Below the pieces are notes generated by a model. That model was not told the origin of the DNA. It saw only the letters and a list, made by a program, of their open reading frames with translations, and did not search any database. Position numbers and translations under genes: made by a program. A stretch of 64,000 bases of DNA from Lojkania enalia (taxonomy: Eukaryota; Ascomycota; Dothideomycetes; Pleosporales), in assembly GCA_010094045.1 (NCBI GenBank), contig ML986578.1, positions 806,001 to 870,000 on the forward strand. Direction: 5' to 3'. Below, one piece after another: positions 55,518 to 64,000 of this stretch; the stretch's first letter is position 1, and every line of letters starts with the position of its first letter.

Positions 55518-58500
55518 TGAGGCTAAGGTGGCCAGGTCGGCAAGCCCGCTCTCGGAGCCGACGCCCATTTACTCCTGAGATTGAGGGCGTCAAAGGCATT
55601 TCAAAGCAAGCAGGCAACTCCTCGTGTTTTCTGACTGTTTGCTATGCCATCGTAGCCATCGGTGTCGAATTTGCCTCACCTTGAGCCTCAATTCCGTTAG
55701 CGATCTTACAGACGCCTCTCTTTAAGCGCGGTCAGATTTGTACATAAGCCTGACGAAAGGGTTCCACAATCTCCAAGATCATCAGCCATACCCACTTTAT
55801 CCCCCGTTCGCCCGACACATTAGGTTCGTTACGACAGGGGCAACTCGGCCTGCACCCCAGAGCCCACCACGCCAAGATCACGCTAAAATTAAACATTCAA
55901 CACTAACAACATCATGATCACCTCCCCAAACCTTCTGATCCCCCTACTAGCGAACTACTGATATTCCCGATATTGATTCTTTGCATGAGCAATGGATACA
56001 TACTCCGACGTAGAATTATTTTTACATTTAACTACCCAAGCACTTATGTATACCCTCGTTGAACATGGAGACGGGCATCTATAGACTTGCTGAATTTGGC
56101 GTATTGACGGCGTTCACAATTTCCACAAGCATATCAAGGGCGCTTTCTTATGTAGTCAATCACTCCTATGTCTTTAGTTAGTTGCGGCGTATCTTGTCTA
56201 TTCTTTTTTTTTTTTTTGTGCTTGTAGAGCTAGAACATTTCTCCAAAATTTTGGCAGTGCTGTAGTCCGCGGGAAGTATATTAGCTTTTAGCCGGGGTTC
56301 TCTGAAAGGCGTGATTAATAATTGTTTGAGGGCTTTGTAGTATCTTTGGATGGCTTTCTGCGTGGATATTGGGCTTGCATTGTCAGCTAACTCCATAGTT
56401 GGCCGGAGATTGGTGGCGTGACTAAGCCGGTGTCCACGAGATATGTTAGGCAGACTACTCATCTCGGCCACGCGTCCTTATTGCGCAAGAACTGAGGAAT
56501 AAAAATTAGCACTTTGAGGTGCGACAGACGGTTAGAGCAGCGTTGTTCGTACACTGTGTGGCCCTGTGTGAAACATGTCGAGCATCGACTGACTCCTTAT
56601 CTGGCATCTCAATTGGCATCTCAAGAAGCATCACTAAGCAGCCAGCTTACGTATTCGACTCCCGTTGACGTATTTCAGGATGCCGTCTCAACGGACCCGT
56701 GATGACTACCGAGAGTTCATTTCCGGTATGGTACGCATCGGTACCTACATTTTCTTCTTGGATAGAACCGTTCAGAGCGCATGTCCTCACTAATGTAACG
56801 CCTTTATGATCAACATCCGGCTAATAGGTAATATCCAAGCTTGCCAGTACCACTCGTATTTGTTCGGAGTGAAGTATGGTGTTCGGGGCGCATGGGATCT
56901 ATTCCAGGGTATGAAGAATGGCCGAACGCTACTCTTTGCAGATCTCTTGCAAATTCCAAATGTTACCCACTTCCGGGCTTTCGGACACCCTGTCCCATCG
57001 GCGCGGGAGTACAAATATCTTCCTCGCCGCTCGAATCGTCACCTACGGGACGCCACCGTCCAATAATATTCTTCGGCTGCTAAAGGAAGCAATGACATGA
57101 CACCTCAATGGAGTTCCTCCACAATTTTGTGTTTCTCTGCAATGACTGTCATCAATGGTGCTCATCATTTTCCTGAGTGGTAAGAAGAGAAGAGATAGAT
57201 AGTCTACATAGGCTCAAAGCGCAGTGAAGGGCACACGGGTGTACATCTTGCTCCCCTCCGCTCGCACAGTCTTTCATCCAGTGCGGAAAGGATCTCCTCT
57301 CTATTGACACCATCACCCTCATACATGCAATTGGGCTTTGCAACTATACAAAACGACAAATGGGTATTCAGACAAGTCCTGGTGCTTAATGCCTGAGGCT
57401 TGTCACACTGGCCTTATCGGCTTCCCCTCTTGGCTATTCCTACAACCAATACACCGAATCTTCGAGTGGAAAAGCTCGATCCCATTGCTAATAAATCCCC
57501 CAGAAGCTAAAGCGATTTACAAGTTGGAACCCAGGCCACCGCGACCTTGTCGAGACATAAGCACCACCCTCCGACCGAAGCAAACACATTATAGCTTCTC
57601 ACAACTGGCCCTCCGGCCCTTAAACCCTCCAAGTCGGGCAGTCACATCTACCCGTTTTACCAACGCTACCGTAAACAACCCACATGTCGATGGAACGAAC
57701 ATGCTGGCAGCGGGCTACGGATGTTTCTGGTCCCATTTAATCACTTCTATTTGCTTCCAAATCCTCACCAAGCGGTTAGTCGGATAGTTTGTACGTATAA
57801 TCTCCAGATAATGACGAGGGTGGAGATATACTAGGAGCGAGCGGCAAGGTAATACGTGCACAGCCGCCATGGACCCATCCAAGGAGCGGAGATCCCTACA
57901 ACGAAACGGGTCGAGATGAAATCAGATTGAGGATATCTCGGCATCTAGCTCGGTTAGGTTGGACAGGGTGAAGAGAATGGGTGTTTAGTGGGCGGACCCA
58001 CTTGCGGATGCATAGGAAAATGGCGCGCGCCCTGAAGACTACAAGTCTCGGGTAGATTTTGTATGTATGGAGCAGAATGTGGAGTACCGGCGTCTCCGAT
58101 CGGCTGGTGTCAATAGGAGTATTGGGCGCCGACTGGACAAGCTCTGAGACGGTGGAGATGAAAATTAGCGTATTCCCGCATAGTACCTTAACAACAATTC
58201 ACTCTGCAACAGGGAAAGACGGTGATATCTTCACCGACGCTGAGAATCTACTATACCAACTACCCTGAGAATTCCTCTCCTTGTACATACTTATTAATCG
58301 TGTCAACAGGACTGACCACATACTGGAGTCTTCACCACCACGACCCGCTTCACCGCAACCCACAACTACTACCACAATCAAACCCCCACCACCCCATCTA
58401 TCTAATAAACCCAGTCCTGCAATCATAGCATGCCAAGCCCTCGGTGTTTGAAAACACATATCTCGGAACTCCCGACTACATCTAGATACAAACTACATAC

Positions 58501-59090
58501 CGAGTCACCGAAACACCGCAGCGCCATCTATCCATCCTTGCGGCGATGCGGTCTGGGCCATACATATGTACAAATCATGAATGTGTGTATCTACGTTACG
58601 TTATGTGTGTCAGGAGATGATGTGTAAGACACGCCGCACCCACTCTGTTTAATCAGCTTGTTCTGCTTCTTTTTTGGCTGGGATGGGTGGCTACTCCTGA
58701 TTGTTTGGTATGTGCGGAAGATTATGGTTGGACTACTGTATGCTTTGCATAAAGGGAAGGTGGATTGGATTGGGAGGACCTGAGAAGGAGCATTTTAGAA
58801 GCGGATGTGTGTGCGTTGTTTATTTTTTGGGGGGTGGGGGTGGACGGTAGTAGTTATGCTGGGTGGCTATGTAGCTCACGCATTGTGTAGATGGAAGGTA
58901 AATGAGGTAGGATTCGTCATTGGTAGAACGAAGCAGTAGCCTCAAGCTCCAATGAAACCGGTAGAATAATATCCATCAGCCCTAGACATAAAATGACATC
59001 CGCATCAAGGCCCTGACCTGTAAAAACCTAAAGAACTATTGCATTGCATGAAAACATTACTCCTTCCTTTTCCTATACCATATTCCTCCC
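55518..59090. other. 3.6-kb intergenic region between convergent genes
   Basis: It should include the 3' UTRs of the coiled-coil gene and SMC1. A poly-T run lies at about 56204-56217. Frames of up to 149 codons (57338-57787) occur without recognisable domains. No transposon or RNA gene is seen. Confidence 0.4.
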
Positions 59091-62000
59091 CTACGAAGGC
59101 TGATACTTCCTCAACTGCGCGGAAAAAAATCAGCAAAAAAAGCTCCAAACACGAGATTAGCAAGTGGGGATGGGAAACTTACATCTAAACTAACGACCCT
59201 CGAGCTCATCTTGCTCTGATCCCGCATTACGCCTACCAAGCTCTCGCTCTCCTGGAACAAGCCTGACTTAAGCGAAATGACAATAAACTGCATACCGGGA
59301 CTAGCGTGCTCGCGGACGTACTTGGCCACGCGTCCCACATTTACGTTATCTAGCGCGGCGTCGACTTCGTCTAGTACAAAGAATGGACTGGGTTGGTACG
59401 AGTGGATGGCGAAGAGTAGTGCTAGCGCCGCGATCGTCTTCTCGCCGCCAGATAGGTGCTCCATGTCTCTGAAGCGCTTGAGCGGGGGCATGGCGTGGTA
59501 CTTCAAGCCGGCTAGGTAGGGTTCGTTACTATCCTCCATGTCTAGGTAGGCCTGGCCGCCTAGTGGGAACTGCGGACTCTTTGTCAAATCCTTGTACGTG
59601 CCACCAATATTCTCGGAGATGTGGTTGAATGCTTTATTGAACAGGTCGAGCCGTTTCTGTTTTACGGTCTCGAAGTCTTGTTTCTTGCGCGAGGCGTCTT
59701 TGCGGGCCCTTTCGAATTCCCTTTGGATGTCTTTTAGCTTTGCCTCGCTAGTGGTGAGCCGGTCGCGGGCTTTCATGTTGGGGTTTGCGCTTTGAATGTC
59801 GCTGGATAGGGCGGCAATTCTCTCGGTTAGCATGGTTTCGGTGGCGGACGTGTCATCCTGTTTTCACACACATTAGCAACGAACTTGGGAGCAACTACGA
59901 TACCGATTACGAATGAATACGTACCTCCTTAAGGTTATCGTCCAGGTCATCAAAGTCGACCTCAATACCATAGTCGTCAACCTCCGGTTGCTGCTGGATC
60001 TGTGTCGAATCAGGGTCATCATCGACGTCCATAGCATCGGGGTCCGCGCCTCCGACGTCGCCCATCGGTAGCTGCTGGAGCGATGCTGAGCCCTCTGCAA
60101 GGGGGATATTAATCTCTTCCACCCTGCATTTTCGGAGTAGGGTGTAACGGCTCGAGGCCGTGCGTTTGATGTCAGCTTCTAGTGCATCAATGTCCTTCAT
60201 GACGTCCTTGACCTTGCCATTGCGCTTATCAAGTTCGCGACGCTGTTCATTGACTACGCTAGCTCGCTCGGACAGCTTGTCTCGAAGGTCTGAGAGAGTT
60301 TCTTTGAACCTCTCAAGTTCGGCGTTGAGTACGTCCATATTATTTTGGAGTTCATCTTTCTCGGCTTCGAGATCCTTGATGAGCGCTTCGTCACGCGAAG
60401 CTTTCTCATTCAAGGCCTGGATACGTTCGTCGATGGACTTGAGCTGCTGTTCGTGGAACTGTAATTGATTCAATAGCCTCGAGCGCTGCTTGCCGAATTC
60501 AAGACGACTCTCAGCAGCTTCTTGTTGCATGGTACCCTGCTGTGATTCATAATCGCGGATAGATGCGTACCCCAACCGTTGACAAAATGCTGCAAACACC
60601 TCATCGGCAACTTGATTGACAGCATCTTGATAGCGTCCGAGCTCGTCTGTCCGGTTTTGTAATCGTTGTGCGGCATCCTGGTACTTTGGCTGCTGTTCTC
60701 TCAATTGGCGACGTTGAAACCCGAGTTCTTTCTTCTTGTCTTGGATGTTCCGATCTAGGGATCTAAGCTCGTCTTGTGCGGAGCGAATCCGGTAATCCAG
60801 ATCTAAGATGTCGGAATAGAGGCCTTCTTCCTCTGGGCTAGGACGGTCGACATTCTTTGGTAGAGCGGCCAGTTGTTCCATTTGTCTATCTTTCAGCTTG
60901 ACCAATTGCTCAACCTGGGCATCACTGAATGCACTTCCTCTGTTGTCTGAAGGAAGACGTCCGCCGGTAATGGTGCCAGCTTTGGCAATGACCGTGCCAT
61001 CAAGCGTCACAGCCTTGGCGTCAACCCCCCTCTCGTAGCAGAGATACTTAGCGACCTTCATATCATCGCAGATGATGGAGTTTCCGCACGCGGAAGCCAT
61101 GGCCCGCTCAAGGGCCGGATCATAATCAATACAGTCGATTCCGAGACGCATCCCTTTGTGCATGCCTTTCAAGTTCTGATTCACTGCCTTGATTGCGATT
61201 GTGTCGAGTGGGATGAACGTAAACTGGCCGAGCTTTTGATCCTTTAGGTATTGAATGCACTCTCTAGCGGTCGTATCGGTATCCACGATAATAGCATCGA
61301 GATGCCAGCCCAGAAGGGTGCTAACAGCGGTATCATACTTCCTTTGCTTGGGATGGCAAAGATCTCTATAACGGCCATGTACACGACCTGCAAAAGTTCG
61401 CTTCATCTGTTGCACTGTCTCCCTAATTCTTCTCTCTTTCTCGTTCTGACGACGGCCACCTTCGGCCTCGTTCAACTTGCGCAGAGTATCCTGTAGCATT
61501 TCGTTGATTTCGGTGTATTTCTGGTGTACGGCTTGTCGATCAGACCGCATTTTGTTGAGTGCATGCTGCTTAGCAGCCCTGTCCCTCTCCATATCTGTAC
61601 TGCGCGTATTGAGCTCCCGCTGGCGGTTTGTAAGCTCGGATATCTCTTCATTCAGCTTCTGCACCTGACGCTCCATTGTTTCAATTTTCTCCCTCAGGTT
61701 CTTGACCGTGCCTTCATCAGTCTTAACCTGCCGTTCGAGTGTGTCGGTCTCAATCCGACTGGCAGTAGTTCGGTTAGTCACTTCCCGCCGCAGTCGACTG
61801 TACTCTTCGAGATCCTGTTCGGACAATTCACGTCCTTCTTGCTGCGCTTTGGCTTTGAAGTCATCTTCAAACTTCTCTTGGGCCCTCTGCACCGTGGCGA
61901 GGTCCTTTTTGTAGCGTTGGACCAGCTGGTCTTGGGTTTCTCGGTCTTTCTGGAGGGAGGCGGTGCGGTCTTTGTACTTTTGTACATCTCTACTTGCAAT

Positions 62001-63132
62001 CTTGATTTTCTCGTCAATCGGAACGAGGCTGTTCTCGGCATCCTCAATCTCCTTCTCCTTGGCTTTGATGTTCTTCTCGGTCTTACTGACTTCGCGGCTA
62101 ACTTTTGCTTGGGCTTGCTTGGCTTCCTCGAGCTTCTGGTAATACTTTTCGACGCCTCGCTTATGTTCCTTGAGTTCCTCTTGGTGCTTTGCTATCTCGT
62201 CACTAGATTTCTGTATGGTCTGTTGAAAATGGAAGAGTTTCCACAGAACATGCGTCACAATTGCCTGGTCGCGCCCTTGAACTTTGCGTTCGTACTCTTC
62301 GGCTTCGGCTTTAGCGGCCTCGTAAGTCTTGACCTCCTGTCCAATCTCTCGCTTCGCTCGGAGCTGATCTGTCTGCTCCTCCAGGGCTCTTTCAGACTCG
62401 TCCTGTAGCCGCTCATACTCAGCCTTGTATTCTATGCTTCCGGAAATCTGCTCAACCATGTTGGTGAGGGCTTTGGGATCCTGCGAAGCAACCTTTTCAA
62501 CATCACCCTGGAAAACCAAGAAGTTCCGCGCCTTGATCAGAATGCTCTGCTCTTCCAGCGCATCGATGTACTCTTTTTGGGAGACGACGCGATCGTTGAT
62601 CCTGTACTCGCTCTGCCCCGAGCTCGTGATGGTGCGCTTCCACTCGTGCATCTGTTCGGCATCATCTTCGAAGACAGCCTTGACCCAGGCGAATTTGGGA
62701 TCGTGGCGCTGACTGCTGCCCAGCTGCGAGCCCCCGTTTTCCGGAGTCGCGCCGTCCCCATCGCCGTTTGCTTCGGTCGCGGTACCGTCGGCATTGATCT
62801 TAGCGGTTCGAATGACGCGTCCGCGGTAAATCAGATCGCGTAAATTTGTCGATCGCAGGTGTGACGACTTGATTCCGAGGGCGAAGGAGATAGCGTCCAT
62901 GCTGCAGATTCGTTAGCTACCACCAGTGGTGGCTCAGACGAGCACGTACGAATTGGACTTGCCCGATCCATTGGGACCAATGACGGAGGTGAAGTACGAG
63001 TCTCCGAAGAGCAGGACATGGTGCCCGCGGTAGGACTTGAAGTCTGTTGTTGCGGGTTAGAATGCGTACAGTGCATCTGATGGCGGGCGGGCAATGCTCA
63101 CTGAACACCTCCAGCTGCACGAGTTTCCCCAT
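59091..63132 (-). CDS. SMC1: Cohesin subunit SMC1
   Basis: The structural-maintenance-of-chromosomes ATPase of cohesin, paired with SMC3, in the nucleus. Exons are 63132-63102, 63043-62950, 62901-59925, 59857-59183 and 59114-59091; 1266 aa, all phases agree. The N-terminal ATPase head contains Walker A GPNGSGKSN (residues 32-40) and SFALGIKSSHLRSTNLRDLI. Coiled-coil arms run on each side of the hinge, which is at about 500-680 (FAGRVHGRYRDLCHPKQRKY, AKAGTITGGR). The fourth exon carries the signature motif HLSGGEKTIAALALLFAIHS and Walker B PFFVLDEVDAALDNVNV. The last 24-nt exon supplies LRKYQPS and the stop, giving the DLRKY ending common in SMC1. Signature motif, length and start (MGKLVQLEVFNFKSYRG) separate it from SMC2-4. 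An acidic insert lies before the fourth exon (DAMDVDDDPDSTQIQQQPEV). Confidence 0.96.
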
Positions 63133-63944
63133 GTTGGCGAACTATGTGTGCGCAACACAGCGGCACGAATCGCGCCGGGCGACGGTATGTAATGCGCAAT
63201 GCAGAGGCGCGCGGGGCCGAGCTGTGGGTGCGCTGCTGGTGAAGGTGAGGTAGCCGGATTCAGTGCGCGTTCGGCGCGTCGCGAGGCAGCTGGAGAGGTG
63301 CTGGATGGCCCGCGCGTTCCTCCCTGTCCACTGCCAAGGCCAACATCACGAGGTGCTTCACAGTCAGCGTGTTCATGGACCAGCAAGACAGCTGCTGGCT
63401 CGTGTCCAGTTCTTCAGCAGGCCTCGCATTTCTTGCATTCGTGCAGACGCCCTTTGACCACCCCGCGGTCTGCGAATCAGCATTCAGTCCCGTGATCATA
63501 CAACGCGACCGCTCCCAGCGACAACACAGGTGCGGCTGCACTATGACGCTGTGAGGCCCCGGTGCCGGCACTCCAATCACCATCGCCAGTTCCACCACGT
63601 CCTCACCTCCCACCCGCCAGACAGAGCAGCCTGTGCCGTCCTGCGCCGTCCTGCGCCGTCAAGCCCCTCCAAGTGCATCACAAGCCGCCCCTGCTGGGCT
63701 GTCATGAGAACCGTGGAACCGCCTCAGGGTCCTGCTAGATCCGTATATTTGCGAGTATGCGCTCTCGACTTCCCTCCCCTTCTGCCCAAAGACACCGCCA
63801 GCACAGCATGAACGACGCACCTCGCCGGACCGCAACCGCTAACCGCCCGCCATGGCTGTAGGATCCCCGCCGCGAACAGTGAGCAATCGCCTGCACCGCC
63901 GTACACCCTCTGGGCTTCACGTGGTCCTAGAGGAGACGCCCGTC
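63133..63944. promoter_or_regulatory. Divergent upstream region of SMC1 and the last gene
   Basis: GC-rich, 812 bp between two divergent start codons. A short direct repeat of CCGTCCTGCG units lies at about 63630-63660. No defined element is recognised. Confidence 0.35.
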
Positions 63945-64000
63945 ATGTCTGACGCCGATCCGCCGGCCGTGGACGTCAAGTCCAAGTCTGAGCCGGAACT
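63945..64000 (+). CDS. 5' end of a gene running out of the window
   Basis: An ATG at 63945 opens a frame to the window edge: MSDADPPAVDVKSKSEPE. The acidic/Ser start MSD-A-D resembles the leader of fungal SUMO (Smt3) and of several nuclear proteins, but 18 codons are not enough to name it. The divergent position relative to SMC1 supports a real start. Confidence 0.35.
   Translation, partial: MSDADPPAVDVKSKSEPE

Noticed and set aside
57338..57787. 149-codon plus-strand frame in the large right intergenic region
   Set aside because: Composition is not protein-like, and no neighbouring exon could be joined.
61524..62408. 294-codon plus-strand frame inside SMC1
   Set aside because: It is exactly antisense to the SMC1 coiled coil; the Leu/Phe-rich translation is what antisense of Lys/Glu-rich helices gives.

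Overview
The window looks like nuclear DNA of a filamentous ascomycete (Pezizomycotina). Most genes carry short introns of about 45-140 nt with GTAAGT-type donors and CTAAC-like branch points. The gene set is typical of the group: ERG4, AA9 polysaccharide monooxygenase, an HAM-4/PRO45-type FHA protein, a Clr5-TPR protein and a cyanovirin-fold secreted protein. No bacterial operon structure, tRNA, rRNA or CRISPR array was seen. All gene models come from reading splice sites by eye; the phases were checked arithmetically.

Layout. 1-35.9 kb and 46.2-64 kb are mostly conserved chromosome. In order they hold: an FHS/fucose-permease type MFS transporter (-); mitochondrial octanoyltransferase LIP2 (-) divergent from RNase P/MRP subunit POP7 (+); an FHA-coiled-coil-tail-anchor STRIPAK-type protein (-) divergent from the TIM23-associated MGR2/ROMO1 protein (+); sterol C-24(28) reductase ERG4 (-); an RBR ubiquitin ligase (-); a type II membrane protein with an extracellular EGF-like module (-); an unrecognised Ser/Pro-rich protein (+); kinetochore protein NNF1 (+); a small sensor-like membrane protein (+); an AA9 LPMO (+); an orphan SAM methyltransferase (+); and a CSC1/OSCA-type channel (+). 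The right flank holds a small Cys-motif protein (-), 6-phosphogluconolactonase (+), two unrecognised Ser-rich or coiled-coil proteins (+), cohesin SMC1 (-), and the first codons of a gene leaving the window.

36-46 kb is gene-poor and looks accessory. It contains a candidate solo LTR, a Clr5-TPR gene with nearly identical 126-bp repeats interrupted by an assembly gap, a possible 53-aa single-helix membrane protein, and a secreted cyanovirin-type protein whose two exons do not join in frame.

The genes do not form one pathway. The neighbourhood is a housekeeping backbone (lipoylation, tRNA processing, mitochondrial import, ergosterol synthesis, kinetochore, cohesin, pentose phosphate pathway) with cell-surface, secreted and repeat-rich genes between. 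The most unusual signals are the homogenised TPR array in the Clr5 protein, the residues between the signal peptide and the catalytic His1 of the LPMO, and the out-of-frame cyanovirin gene.
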